Origin: Clostridium scatologenes
GTDB lineage: Bacteria; Bacillota; Clostridia; Clostridiales; Clostridiaceae
Length of the DNA stretch: 64,000 nt
Assembly: GCF_000968375.1 (NCBI RefSeq)
Contig: NZ_CP009933.1
Coordinates: 3,348,001 to 3,412,000, forward strand
Reading direction: 5' to 3'
Shown: positions 17,548 through 27,226 of the stretch, piece after piece
How positions within the stretch are numbered: the stretch's first letter is position 1
Layout of the letters: each line of letters opens with the position of its first letter
Program-made: the position numbers and the translations under genes
The notes under the pieces: model-generated
What the model was told of the DNA's origin: nothing
The model's database searches: none
What the model saw: the letters and a program-made list of their open reading frames with translations, nothing else

Positions 17548-18318
17548 CTACTTTTGAATAGAAAATACAGGATTACCATCAAAGCTTACATCTATGTATC
17601 CTTTAGCACCTTTTAATCCTTTGCTATTAATTATATTCAAAGCTTCATTTACCTTTTTATCAAGCTTATCACTTCTACCAAGTTTAACACACATATCACC
17701 AAAATATATTTTTATATCTATAGTACTATTTAGGTCTATATAAGTAATTCCAATTGTATTTTTGCTATTTAAAATAATATCTCCTAAATCAGTAACTATA
17801 TCTATTTTTGATTTGTCATCATTTTTTAACACTTTACCAATTTCACTTTTATCATAATCAAAGCCATCTAATTTAACTAAATGCATTTCCTTTATATTAT
17901 CCTTTTTTTGAAGGACTACTCCATTTTTATCTACTATGAAATACTTATTATCTTTTGTATTATAAAATAACGCTTCTCTTTCCTTTACATTTATTTGTAC
18001 TGTGGATGGCAACTTTCTTTTTATTTGTACTTCTGAAATATAAGGATTACTTAAAATGTTATTTTCACCATTTCGAACATTTATGTAAAATACGTTATTC
18101 CCCTTAGATAATCTGGATAAATCAATAATCTCCTTAGATGAAATATTTCTATTTCCACTTACCTCAATATTTTTTATGTTAAAATAAGGATGCTTTAAAC
18201 ATAATGTAATACTTATTGATAACAACAAAACAAATAACATGAATATTTTTTTTATTCTTTTTCGCTTTCTTCTTCTTAAAATCAATTCATTTTCTGTTTT
18301 GGGAGAAGTTAAAGCCAT
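17548..18318 (-). CDS. ftsQ: Cell division protein FtsQ/DivIB
   Basis: 256 residues. A very basic cytoplasmic N-terminus (R-R-R-K-R-K-R, about 15-21), one membrane segment (about 26-42), a POTRA domain (about 48-116, F-N-I-K-N-I-E-V-S-G-N-R-N-I-S), and a beta domain. It forms the divisome subcomplex with the FtsL and DivIC proteins. It is 136 bases downstream of ftsW, with a hairpin between them. Confidence 0.92.
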   Translation of the reverse strand: MALTSPKTENELILRRRKRKRIKKIFMLFVLLLSISITLCLKHPYFNIKNIEVSGNRNISSKEIIDLSRLSKGNNVFYINVRNGENNILSNPYISEVQIKRKLPSTVQINVKEREALFYNTKDNKYFIVDKNGVVLQKKDNIKEMHLVKLDGFDYDKSEIGKVLKNDDKSKIDIVTDLGDIILNSKNTIGITYIDLNSTIDIKIYFGDMCVKLGRSDKLDKKVNEALNIINSKGLKGAKGYIDVSFDGNPVFSIQK

Positions 18319-18422
18319 AGTATATCAATCCACCTCAATTTTTCAAGATATATATATAATAACACTCTATTAAATTAATTTCATTAAATTTTTCATTAAA
18401 TTTTTCTTAACTACATAAATTA

Positions 18423-18445
18423 TAGCATTGCTTATTGCAATGCTA
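18423..18445 (-). terminator. Hairpin between ftsW and ftsQ
   Basis: Perfect 9-bp stem (18423-18431 with 18437-18445), five-base loop. No strong U-run follows on the minus strand, so it may be a weak terminator or an mRNA stability element rather than an end of the transcript. Confidence 0.5.
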
Positions 18446-18454
18446 CAATGAATA

Positions 18455-19564
18455 TTAATATTCTTTTTGTCTGGATATATTTAGAAGTATTCCCATGGCC
18501 ACTAAATTAATTGCTAAAGCTGACCCTCCATAACTTATAAAAGGGAGTGGTACACCAGTTACAGGCATTGACCCTGTAACAACGGCTATATTAATTATTG
18601 CTTGTATTGCTATAACCGATGTAATTCCTGTGGCTAAAAGAGTTCCATAAGTATCTTTTGCCTTTACTGCTGTTACTACACCTCTCCATATAAGGACAAT
18701 AAACAGTATAATAATAATTGTACAACCTATGAGGCCCAATTCTTCACCAATTATAGAAAATATAAAGTCATTATGAGGCTCAGGTATATAATAACATTTT
18801 TGTCTAGACATTCCAAGCCCCATTCCCCATATTCCACCAGACCCCAAAGCTAAAAGTGATTGTATTAACTGATATCCTGTATTCTTTGGATCAGCCCATG
18901 GATTTAAAAAACTACTAAACCTAGCTAATCTATATGGCTCAAATGCTATTCCTGCTGCTCCTGCTAAACCTACTAAACCTAATAACCCTAACATATGGGA
19001 TATCTTAGCACCTGCTACATAAAGTACAATTAATGTAACTATCATTATTACTGCTGCTATACTTAAATTTTTCTCTTTAAAAACCATACCTGCATAAAAA
19101 CCAGATATAATAAGATAAGGTATAATACCATATTTTAATGTCTTTATTTTTTCTCCTTTGCTTTCTATGCTCTTAGCCATGTAAAATACCACTATGTATT
19201 TTGCTAATTCGGATGGTTGAAGTGATGGTAATCCTCCAATTTGTATCCATCTTTGTGCTCCATTTACAGGCTTAAAAGCAAAAACTGCTGCCAAAAGTAC
19301 CACAGTAATTATCATAATTATCTTAGTATATTTTTTAATTTTATGATAATCAAGCTTTATAGTCATAAACATAAATAAAATTCCTACTAAAGCTGCTCCT
19401 GCTTGCTTTTTTAAGTAATAAGTACTATCTTTTATGTGTGGATTAAAATATGCACTATAGGAACTAGCACTATAAACCATGACAACACCAATTGCCACTA
19501 AAAGCATTATAGTCGAAAATAATACAAAATCAATAGGACCCATTTTATTAGTGGGTTTATTCAT
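18455..19564 (-). CDS. ftsW: Peptidoglycan glycosyltransferase FtsW/SpoVE
   Basis: 369 residues with about ten membrane segments, SEDS family. Motifs include K-L-D-Y-H-K-I-K-K, N-G-A-Q-R-W-I (about 108-114), L-Q-P-S-E-L-A-K, and the C-terminal P-V-T-G-V-P-L-P-F-I-S-Y-G-G-S. SEDS proteins polymerise lipid II together with a class B PBP; the SpoVD-type PBP encoded upstream is the likely partner. Either FtsW (division) or SpoVE (spore) naming fits. It follows mraY by 47 bases, where murD is usually found in other bacteria. Confidence 0.93.
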   Translation of the reverse strand: MNKPTNKMGPIDFVLFSTIMLLVAIGVVMVYSASSYSAYFNPHIKDSTYYLKKQAGAALVGILFMFMTIKLDYHKIKKYTKIIMIITVVLLAAVFAFKPVNGAQRWIQIGGLPSLQPSELAKYIVVFYMAKSIESKGEKIKTLKYGIIPYLIISGFYAGMVFKEKNLSIAAVIMIVTLIVLYVAGAKISHMLGLLGLVGLAGAAGIAFEPYRLARFSSFLNPWADPKNTGYQLIQSLLALGSGGIWGMGLGMSRQKCYYIPEPHNDFIFSIIGEELGLIGCTIIIILFIVLIWRGVVTAVKAKDTYGTLLATGITSVIAIQAIINIAVVTGSMPVTGVPLPFISYGGSALAINLVAMGILLNISRQKEY

Positions 19565-19611
19565 CCCTATATCCTCCTATATAAATTACTTTTATCAGAC
19601 TAAACATTCAC

Positions 19612-20565
19612 TTACAAAGACAAGAAAGCAAACAAACATAAAATTACTGTAACAATACAAAATACAGAAACTACCTTAGTTTCATGCCAGCCTGATAATT
19701 CAAAATGATGATGTATTGGACTCATTTTAAATATTCTTTTTCCTGTAAGCTTAAAAGATGCTACTTGAAGAATTACAGATAATGCTTCCATTACATATAT
19801 TCCACCTACTATTATAACCAATAATGGCAATTTTAATATCAAAGCTACTGCTGCTACTGCTCCACCTAAAGCCAGTGAACCTGTATCCCCCATAAAGACT
19901 GCTGCTGGAAATGCATTATATCTCAAAAATCCCAAAAGTGCACCAGCAACTACAGCACAAAATATTGCTAGAGTATAATGGCCCATAGCAAAACTTACTA
20001 ATGCAAAGAAAGTCATAACCAATAATGTAATAGAGGTTGCTAAACCATCTAGCCCATCTGTTAAATTAACAGCATTAGTAACAGCTGTAAAATAAAAAAT
20101 TATAAATGGAATGTAGACCCATCCCAAATCCAAAGTTCTATGAGCAAAAGGTACTATTATAGAAGTACCGATATCTGGATTTTTAGCTGCATAGTATGCA
20201 AACCAACCCGATACACCTAAAAGTAATATCATTTTTTGATAAGCTCTAAGTCCTAAATTTTTCTTTTGTATAATCTTTAATCCATCATCTAACGCACCTA
20301 TTATTCCAAAAGCTACAAATGCGTATAAAGCTATCATAGCTTCATCACCTGGCTTTTTTATTACAAGAGCCATAGTTATAAAGGAAGCTAGTATAAATAT
20401 TATTCCTCCCATAGTAGGAGTTCCTGATTTTTTTTGATGACTCTTTGGTCCTTCTTCTCTTATACTCTGTCCAAATTTAAGCTTATGTAATATTGGAATT
20501 ATAATAGGACCTTCTAAAATTGATATAAAAAATGCAACTAATACAGAATAAATTAATCTATCCAT
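19612..20565 (-). CDS. mraY: Phospho-N-acetylmuramoyl-pentapeptide transferase
   Basis: 317 residues, ten membrane segments. Catalytic aspartates are seen in A-L-D-D-G (Asp93/94) and the N-L-T-D-G-L-D-G-L motif (167-175); F-M-G-D-T-G-S and the S-P-I-H-H-H-F-E histidine motif are intact. It transfers phospho-MurNAc-pentapeptide to undecaprenyl phosphate, making lipid I in the membrane. It begins 11 bases after murF. Confidence 0.97.
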   Translation of the reverse strand: MDRLIYSVLVAFFISILEGPIIIPILHKLKFGQSIREEGPKSHQKKSGTPTMGGIIFILASFITMALVIKKPGDEAMIALYAFVAFGIIGALDDGLKIIQKKNLGLRAYQKMILLLGVSGWFAYYAAKNPDIGTSIIVPFAHRTLDLGWVYIPFIIFYFTAVTNAVNLTDGLDGLATSITLLVMTFFALVSFAMGHYTLAIFCAVVAGALLGFLRYNAFPAAVFMGDTGSLALGGAVAAVALILKLPLLVIIVGGIYVMEALSVILQVASFKLTGKRIFKMSPIHHHFELSGWHETKVVSVFCIVTVILCLFAFLSL

Positions 20566-20576
20566 TTTATAACCCC

Positions 20577-21965
20577 CTATAAATTATTCTTCTTAAGTTC
20601 TTCTACTATTTTTTCAAATTTCATGGATCTAGAAGCTTTAACTAAAACTGTATCTCCTTCTTTTAAATATTCATTCACTAAATATTTTATGCCTTCATTG
20701 TAATCTTCAAAAGTTTTATACTCAGCCTTAGTACTGGATTTAAAGCCTTCTTCAAAAGCTTTATTATATTCTCCAAATGCCAAAAGTAAATTTATTCCAT
20801 TTTTTGCTGAATATTCACCAATTTCTTTATGGGATTTGTAAGATTGTTCTCCCAATTCCCCCATAGTTCCAAATACAGCTATCCTTCTATTAGACTCTAC
20901 ATTTTTTAAAACATCTACAGCTGCTTTCATGGAATCAGGATTAGCATTATAACAATCGTTTAGTATATTAAACTTCTTGCCCTTAATAAGGTCCATTCTC
21001 ATAGCAGTAGTTTGAAGATTTTTTAATCCTTCTTTTATATCTTTATATTCCATACCTAATATTCTTCCACAAGCTATAGCTAGTAGTGAATTAGATATTG
21101 TATGCTTTCCTGGTATTTCTACATGAAATATTTCTTTAGATTTTTTTTCATTTTCCTTTACACTAAACTCTACAAAGTTTTCTTTAAGTTCTATATCACA
21201 AGCATTAAGATTGTTTTCATTTTCCATCCCAGTAGTATATATAGAGAATTTATTACTCTTTACTTCAGAAAGAAAGTCATCGTCTCCATTTAGAATTAAA
21301 ATATTATTCTTATGAAAAAAATCCGTAATCTCCAGTTTTGCCTTTAATATGTTCTCTCTTGATCCAAGATTACCTATATGACTTACACCCACATTAGTAA
21401 TTAAAGCGATATCAGGTTTAGCAGCTTCTGCCATTCTATGAATTTCATTTAAATTATTCATTCCCATTTCTAGTACTGCTATATCATAACTATTATCAAG
21501 TTTAAATATCATTGAAGGAAGCCCTATCTCATTATTAAAGTTTCCTTGTGTTTTAAAAACTTTGAACTTAGAACTCAATGCTGCGGCCAACAAATCCTTA
21601 GTAGAAGTTTTTCCATTAGACCCAGTTATACCTATTACCTTTAAATTCAATTTATTTCTATAGGCTCCAGCTAAATCAAGTAGTGCTTTTTTCGTATCTT
21701 CAACCCTTATTATGGTAGTTTTCTTTTTTATTTCATCTTCTCTATACTTAATTTCATCTACAATGCATATAGCTGCTCCTTTATCACTAGCAACTTTTAT
21801 ATATTCATTTCCATTAAAATTTTCTCCTTTTAAGGCTATGAATACATCATCTTTATCTATTTTTCTAGTATCTGTACTTATTTGATTAAACTTTTCATAG
21901 TTTCCTTGCAATACAATTTTCCCTTGCACTGCATCAACTATTTCATCAAAGGTCATATGTTCCAA
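20577..21965 (-). CDS. murF: UDP-MurNAc-tripeptide:D-Ala-D-Ala ligase
   Basis: 462 residues. The ATP loop G-I-T-G-S-N-G-K-T-S is at about 112-121, followed by N-F-N-N-E-I-G-L-P and the N-D-C-Y-N-A-N-P-D-S-M motif typical of MurF. It adds D-Ala-D-Ala to complete the cytoplasmic pentapeptide precursor. The start is TTG at 21965 with GGAG about nine bases upstream; ATG three codons later is the alternative. It follows murE by 15 bases. Confidence 0.96.
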   Translation of the reverse strand: MEHMTFDEIVDAVQGKIVLQGNYEKFNQISTDTRKIDKDDVFIALKGENFNGNEYIKVASDKGAAICIVDEIKYREDEIKKKTTIIRVEDTKKALLDLAGAYRNKLNLKVIGITGSNGKTSTKDLLAAALSSKFKVFKTQGNFNNEIGLPSMIFKLDNSYDIAVLEMGMNNLNEIHRMAEAAKPDIALITNVGVSHIGNLGSRENILKAKLEITDFFHKNNILILNGDDDFLSEVKSNKFSIYTTGMENENNLNACDIELKENFVEFSVKENEKKSKEIFHVEIPGKHTISNSLLAIACGRILGMEYKDIKEGLKNLQTTAMRMDLIKGKKFNILNDCYNANPDSMKAAVDVLKNVESNRRIAVFGTMGELGEQSYKSHKEIGEYSAKNGINLLLAFGEYNKAFEEGFKSSTKAEYKTFEDYNEGIKYLVNEYLKEGDTVLVKASRSMKFEKIVEELKKNNL

Positions 21966-21980
21966 TTGTAAACACTCCTT

Positions 21981-23432
21981 CTATTTATTCAATTCCTTTA
22001 TAATTTCTGCAATTACTTCTCTTTCATCAAAATGAATAGTTTTATCCTTTAATATTTGATAATCTTCATGTCCTTTTCCAGCTACTACTATAACATCATC
22101 CTTTTCTGCCATTTCCATAGCCTTTTTTATAGCTTCTCTTCTATTTTCTACCACAATATAATTATCTTTTTGTACACCTGTTACAACTTCTTTTATTATG
22201 GACATAGGATCTTCAGTTCTAGGATTATCTGAAGTAATAACCGCTTTATCACTTAATTCTGTACCTATTTTGCCCATAATAGGTCTTTTAGTATTATCTC
22301 TATCTCCACCACAACCAAACACACTTATAAGCTTACCTTTTGTAAACTCTCTTGCAGTTTTCAATATATTCTCTAATCCATCTGGAGTGTGTGCATAATC
22401 AACTATAACCTCATAACCCAAATTATAATTTTTAGTCACTATTTCACATCTTCCAGGCACACAAAGCATAGCTTCTAACCCTTGTTTCACGCTTACAAGA
22501 CTCATACCTTCACCTAAGCATGCAGCTGCACTTCCAAGAGCATTCATAACATTATATTTTCCTGGTATATTTAAATTTATATGCTGAGTTTCATTCTTGT
22601 ATGTTATGTCAAATTCTACTCCCCTAGAATGCATATGTAAATTACTTCCCTTAACATCAGCATCTTTATCTATTGCATAAGATGTCTTTTTTCCTTCTGA
22701 ATCTTCATATACTCTTTCACCATATTCATCATCTATATTTACTACTGAACTTAATGTATTTTTAAATAATATAAGTTTTGCATTATAATAATTTTCAAAA
22801 GTCTTATGAAAATCTAAATGATCTCTTGTTAAATTAGTAAATATTGCTTGACAAAATTTCACACCATACACTCTGTTTAAATATAACGAATGAGATGATA
22901 CTTCCATAATGCAATAGTTTACTCCTTCTTCCACCATTTCAGCAAATAATTTTTGAAGTTCTAAAGATTCTGGAGTAGTTCTATGAGCTGGTATTTTTTT
23001 ATCTCCAACATAATTTGCTATAGTTCCCAAAAGTCCAACCTTATATCCTTGAGATTCTAAAACAGATTTCATCATAAATGTTGAAGTAGTTTTCCCATTT
23101 GTACCTGTTATACCCATTACCCTTAATTTATCTGAAGGATGATCATAATAATTTGCTGCTGCTAATGCTAAAGCTTTTCTAGTATCTTCAGTTTTTATAA
23201 CTGTACATTCAGTTAAATTTTCTATATCTTTACTACAAATAACAGCTGTTGCTCCATTACTTACTGCACTGTTTACATATTTATGTCCATCTGTGCTATA
23301 CCCCTCAATACACACAAATAAATCCCCACTTTTTACCTTTCTAGAATCATACTGAATTTCCCTTATTTCTAAATCATCATTTCCATTTAATAATTCATAA
23401 TTTATGTCCTTTAATATTTTTTTCAAATTCAT
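21981..23432 (-). CDS. murE: UDP-MurNAc-tripeptide synthetase (meso-DAP adding)
   Basis: 483 residues. The ATP loop G-I-T-G-T-N-G-K-T-T spans about 107-116. The substrate-specificity motif D-N-P-R (402-405), in S-D-N-P-R-T-E-D-P, marks a meso-diaminopimelate enzyme rather than a lysine enzyme, which agrees with dapF in this window. It lies downstream of spoVD, separated by 80 bases holding a long hairpin. Confidence 0.97.
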   Translation of the reverse strand: MNLKKILKDINYELLNGNDDLEIREIQYDSRKVKSGDLFVCIEGYSTDGHKYVNSAVSNGATAVICSKDIENLTECTVIKTEDTRKALALAAANYYDHPSDKLRVMGITGTNGKTTSTFMMKSVLESQGYKVGLLGTIANYVGDKKIPAHRTTPESLELQKLFAEMVEEGVNYCIMEVSSHSLYLNRVYGVKFCQAIFTNLTRDHLDFHKTFENYYNAKLILFKNTLSSVVNIDDEYGERVYEDSEGKKTSYAIDKDADVKGSNLHMHSRGVEFDITYKNETQHINLNIPGKYNVMNALGSAAACLGEGMSLVSVKQGLEAMLCVPGRCEIVTKNYNLGYEVIVDYAHTPDGLENILKTAREFTKGKLISVFGCGGDRDNTKRPIMGKIGTELSDKAVITSDNPRTEDPMSIIKEVVTGVQKDNYIVVENRREAIKKAMEMAEKDDVIVVAGKGHEDYQILKDKTIHFDEREVIAEIIKELNK

Positions 23433-23467
23433 AGAAACACCCCTTTTTAATTCTCTTACATAGCATT

Positions 23468-23505
23468 GGCATGCAACACATATGATTTTCTATGTATTGC
23501 ATGCC
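23468..23505 (-). repeat. 15-bp stem-loop between spoVD and murE
   Basis: Arms 23468-23482 and 23491-23505 around an eight-base loop. The single non-matching position is a G-U wobble on the minus-strand RNA but a C-A mismatch on the plus strand, which fits an RNA structure on the transcribed strand. No U-run follows. Confidence 0.65.
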
Positions 23506-23512
23506 TAATATT

Positions 23513-25702
23513 TTAATCTCCTAGTATGTCAGTGTCAAGTTTTACCACCGTTCCTTTTTGCACTTCGTCTCCTGGCTTAACACTTTGATCGGATACTACT
23601 CCTTCTTTTTCAAATTCTGCTTTCAAGCCTAAACTATTAAATACGGCTTCAGCTTTCTCCTGACTTAATCCTTCAACATCAGGAACAGCTACTACTTTAT
23701 TATAATTTGATGTGTTTCCCGTGTAAAGTAGAATTTTAGTACCTTCTTTCACTGTATATCCTGGTTTAGGATTCATATCTACTATATAGTCTCCATTTGA
23801 ATCTAATTCATCAGTTAAATTATGTTCTTTTAAAATTTTTTCTGCATCAGATTTTTTCATTCCTCTTACATCTGGAACTATAACATCTTTTAACATACTC
23901 TTTTTTACATCTTCACTGCTAGCATCACTTTTAATATCCAAATAATTAAATATATCATTAAAAACTTGTTTTGCTACAGGTGCAGATATTTGTCCTGCAT
24001 AATAATTAGAAGGATCAGGTTCATCTATAGATACAAACACTGTTACTTTAGGATCACTAGCTGGTGCCATCCCCGCAAAAGATGCTATGTATTTACCTTG
24101 CTGATATCCACCAACTCCAGCTTTTTGTGCAGTTCCAGTTTTACCTGCTATATGGTATCCGTCTATAAAAGCTTTTTTACCTCCACCTTCTGCAACTACC
24201 TTTTCAAGATACCCTCTAAGTTGTGATACCTTATCAGAATTCACAATTTTCTTACTTTTAGCTCCTGATATATCAAACTTTTTATCCGTAACTTCACTAC
24301 TTAGATTATTATCATAATGAGATATTTCCTTCATTACATGAGGTGTTATTAATGTTCCTCCATTTGCTACAGCATTAAATGCTGTAAGATATTGAATTGG
24401 AGATGCTGTATTTGCCTGACCAAATGATATGGTTGCTAAATCAATATCACTTATAGCACTTGTCTTTTTAACAATTCCTTTAGCCTCTCCCGGCAGATCT
24501 ATACCTGTTTTCTGTCCAAAACCAAACTTTTGTATATACTTATTTAAATTCTCTTTTCCTATCATCTTTCCTAGTTGAGCAAAACCTACATTACAAGAAT
24601 TTTTTAATATATCAACAAAAGCTTGTTCACCATGTCCAGCAGTCTTCCAACAGTGTATAACTTTTTTTCCTATGGTAATACTTCCTGAACATGAAAATTT
24701 ATCACTTTCTTTAACTGCATTTTCTTCTAATGCAGCAGTAGCCGTTATAACCTTAAATATAGATCCTGGCTCAAAGGCATCGCTAACTGCTCTATTTCTC
24801 CACAACTTTTGAAGTTCATCATAAGATTTACCTTTAATCCATGGTTCATTAGGATTATAATCTGGTTTATTTACCATAGCAAGAATTTCACCATTTTTGG
24901 GATCCATAACTATTACAGTAACTGCTTTTGCTTTATTATCACTTAAAGCTTGGTCAGCAGCTTTTTCACAAAAATGCTGTATTGTTTCATCTATGGTTAG
25001 AACCACATCTTCTCCATCTATAGGCTTAGTGTACTCTGAAATAGTATTGGTAAATTGTTTACTTTTTTTATCTGTTTCCGCTATTCTCATACCTGGTGTT
25101 CCTGAAAGCTCTTTGTTATAATAAAGCTCTACTCCAGTAAGTCCTGTTCCATCAGAATTTGTATGTCCCATAACGTGAGCAAGAAAATTATTATTAGGGT
25201 AATATCTTTTAGTATCAGCAGATACTAAAACTCCTCTTAAGTTTAAACTTCTAACATTATCAGCCTCTGCTTTTTCTACTCTTCTTTTCAATGTAGCTGA
25301 TCCAAGAGGAAGTCCTCCTGGTAGTGTTTTATTGAGTATTTTGTTAACTTCATTCTTATCCATAGTTAAAGCCGAAGCCAGTTTACTTGCTATATCGTCC
25401 TTTGATAAATTTTTTTCCTTCATTGTGTCTCTTAGGGTATTCATATCTAAATCTATTCTATAAACATTAGCACTTACTGCTAACTCATGTCCACTTCTAT
25501 CTAGAATTCTACCTCTTTTAGCATCAATTTTTACTTCGCTTGTCCACTGATCAATAGCAAGTGCTTTTAATTTAGAAGATTCATAAGCCATAACATAAAT
25601 CAATCTGTTAAATAGCAACAAAAATGTTATAAAAAGAAAACTGAAAATTATTATCATTCTTCTTTTGATGATAACTTTATCTCTGTATTCTTTTTTATTC
25701 AA
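23513..25702 (-). CDS. spoVD: Class B penicillin-binding protein with PASTA domains (SpoVD/PBP2 type)
   Basis: 729 residues. N-terminal membrane anchor (about 16-38), dimerisation domain (about 55-215), transpeptidase domain (about 250-580) with Ser314-x-x-Lys317 in E-P-G-S-I-F-K, S-C-N at 369-371 and K-T-G at 521-523. Two PASTA domains follow (about 597-660 and 662-725, each starting V-P-D-V). It cross-links peptidoglycan outside the membrane, presumably with the adjacent FtsW/SpoVE. In Bacillus the two-PASTA form near murE is SpoVD (cortex), but as the only such PBP in this cluster it may serve division too. Confidence 0.94.
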   Translation of the reverse strand: MNKKEYRDKVIIKRRMIIIFSFLFITFLLLFNRLIYVMAYESSKLKALAIDQWTSEVKIDAKRGRILDRSGHELAVSANVYRIDLDMNTLRDTMKEKNLSKDDIASKLASALTMDKNEVNKILNKTLPGGLPLGSATLKRRVEKAEADNVRSLNLRGVLVSADTKRYYPNNNFLAHVMGHTNSDGTGLTGVELYYNKELSGTPGMRIAETDKKSKQFTNTISEYTKPIDGEDVVLTIDETIQHFCEKAADQALSDNKAKAVTVIVMDPKNGEILAMVNKPDYNPNEPWIKGKSYDELQKLWRNRAVSDAFEPGSIFKVITATAALEENAVKESDKFSCSGSITIGKKVIHCWKTAGHGEQAFVDILKNSCNVGFAQLGKMIGKENLNKYIQKFGFGQKTGIDLPGEAKGIVKKTSAISDIDLATISFGQANTASPIQYLTAFNAVANGGTLITPHVMKEISHYDNNLSSEVTDKKFDISGAKSKKIVNSDKVSQLRGYLEKVVAEGGGKKAFIDGYHIAGKTGTAQKAGVGGYQQGKYIASFAGMAPASDPKVTVFVSIDEPDPSNYYAGQISAPVAKQVFNDIFNYLDIKSDASSEDVKKSMLKDVIVPDVRGMKKSDAEKILKEHNLTDELDSNGDYIVDMNPKPGYTVKEGTKILLYTGNTSNYNKVVAVPDVEGLSQEKAEAVFNSLGLKAEFEKEGVVSDQSVKPGDEVQKGTVVKLDTDILGD

Positions 25703-25756
25703 TAAATTTACCCCCGTAAAAATTGCTCTTTTAAAAATTTAAAGATAATATTGTGC

Positions 25757-26254
25757 CTAATTAAATAGCATTTTATTTAATTTACTCCATATGCTTTTAT
25801 ATGTTTGAGTATCTGACTTCTTATCTGAAGTTTTTATAACTTCTTTATCCAAATCTGCCTGTACTGCTATACCCTTATCAGGAAGTATCATATGTAGCTT
25901 ACTAACTGCAGCATCTTCTATATACTGAATGTTATTATACTTAACTAAGTCTACCTTTAAATTTTCATTATCTCTGTTTATTTCATTTATATTATTACTT
26001 ATAGAATTTAATTTCTGCTGCATATTATAAATTACACAATATCTACCTATGAGTATTATTCCTACAGTAAAGGCTAAAGTAATGTTTCTTATTATCTTAA
26101 CTTTACCTTTCAACCTTTTTTGTCTTAGCTTCTTTTCCTTTGCTCTTCTTCTTAATTTTTCTTGCTCGTCTTCTACGTAAGGTACATATTCAGGTTGGAG
26201 AACAGTATTTCCTGATATAACATTTTCTTTATTTACCACTATCACTTTATTCAC
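25757..26254 (-). CDS. ftsL: FtsL-like septum formation protein
   Basis: 165 residues. A basic, charged cytoplasmic part (about 30-52, many Arg/Lys), one membrane segment (about 55-72), then a leucine/isoleucine/asparagine coiled coil (about 74-115). This size, topology and position (between rsmH and the class B PBP) define FtsL despite low sequence conservation. FtsL with FtsQ/DivIB activates the SEDS-PBP pair. It starts 18 bases after rsmH. Confidence 0.82.
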   Translation of the reverse strand: MNKVIVVNKENVISGNTVLQPEYVPYVEDEQEKLRRRAKEKKLRQKRLKGKVKIIRNITLAFTVGIILIGRYCVIYNMQQKLNSISNNINEINRDNENLKVDLVKYNNIQYIEDAAVSKLHMILPDKGIAVQADLDKEVIKTSDKKSDTQTYKSIWSKLNKMLFN

Positions 26255-26272
26255 CTCACACTTTTTTTAGAA

Positions 26273-27202
26273 CTATATTCTCTCAGCCACTCTCAGTTTA
26301 GCACTCTTACTTCTTGAATTATTTTCTGCTTCTTCTATTGATGGTTCTATAGGCTTTCTGCTTATAAGCTTTACAAGAGGTTTTTTACCACATACGCACA
26401 TTGGAAAATCTGGAGGACATGTACAGGGCTTTTCCAATTGTTTAAACTTAACCTTTATTTTTCTATCCTCTAATGAATGAAATGTTATAATAGCTATCCT
26501 TCCTCCTTCATTTAAACGATTTACACTATCCTCCACAGCCTTATCTAATATTTGTAGTTCTTTATTTACTTCTATTCTAATGGCTTGAAAAGTTCTTTTA
26601 GCTGGATGACCATCCTTTTGAAATTTTGCAGGTATTGCTTGACGTATTATATCTACAAGCTCTAATGTAGTTTTTATCGTTTCCTTTTCCCTTCTCTGCA
26701 CTATAAATTTTGCTATTCTTTTAGCAAAATTATCTTCACCATATTCCTTTATTATTTTAAAGATCTGTTCTTCACTATAAAAATTCACTATATCATATGC
26801 AGAGGTACTGCTATCTCTATTCATCCTCATATCTAAAGGAGCATCTTTCATATAACTGAATCCTCTTTCAGCTTCATCTAATTGATAAGACGAAACCCCA
26901 AGATCCATCATGATTCCATCTACTTTTTCTATATTTAATTCTTGTAAAATTTCATCTATATTATAAAAGTTATTATGAACATAAGTTACATTATTAAACT
27001 GCTTCAATTTCTCACCTGCCGCTTTTAATGCAGCAGTATCTTGATCTATGCCTATAAGTCTTCCTCTAGAGGAAAGTCTTTTAAGTATTTCATAAGAATG
27101 TCCTCCTCCTCCTAAAGTACAGTCTACATATATTCCATCTTCTTTTACGTTTAATGCATCTATAGTTTCCTCTAACAATACTGATACATGTTTAAAATCC
27201 AT
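26273..27202 (-). CDS. rsmH: 16S rRNA (cytosine-1402-N4) methyltransferase
   Basis: 309 residues. SAM loop D-C-T-L-G-G-G-G-H-S (about 27-36); M-M-D-L-G-V-S-S-Y-Q-L-D and P-L-D-M-R-M-N are family motifs; I-I-T-F-H-S-L-E-D-R is near residue 240. The C-terminal C-T-C-P-P-D-F-P-M-C-V-C-G segment contains clustered cysteines. It modifies C1402 of 16S rRNA near the P site. Second gene of the cluster, 24 bases after mraZ. Confidence 0.97.
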   Translation of the reverse strand: MDFKHVSVLLEETIDALNVKEDGIYVDCTLGGGGHSYEILKRLSSRGRLIGIDQDTAALKAAGEKLKQFNNVTYVHNNFYNIDEILQELNIEKVDGIMMDLGVSSYQLDEAERGFSYMKDAPLDMRMNRDSSTSAYDIVNFYSEEQIFKIIKEYGEDNFAKRIAKFIVQRREKETIKTTLELVDIIRQAIPAKFQKDGHPAKRTFQAIRIEVNKELQILDKAVEDSVNRLNEGGRIAIITFHSLEDRKIKVKFKQLEKPCTCPPDFPMCVCGKKPLVKLISRKPIEPSIEEAENNSRSKSAKLRVAERI

Positions 27203-27226
27203 CTACAAATCTACCTCCAACTTATG

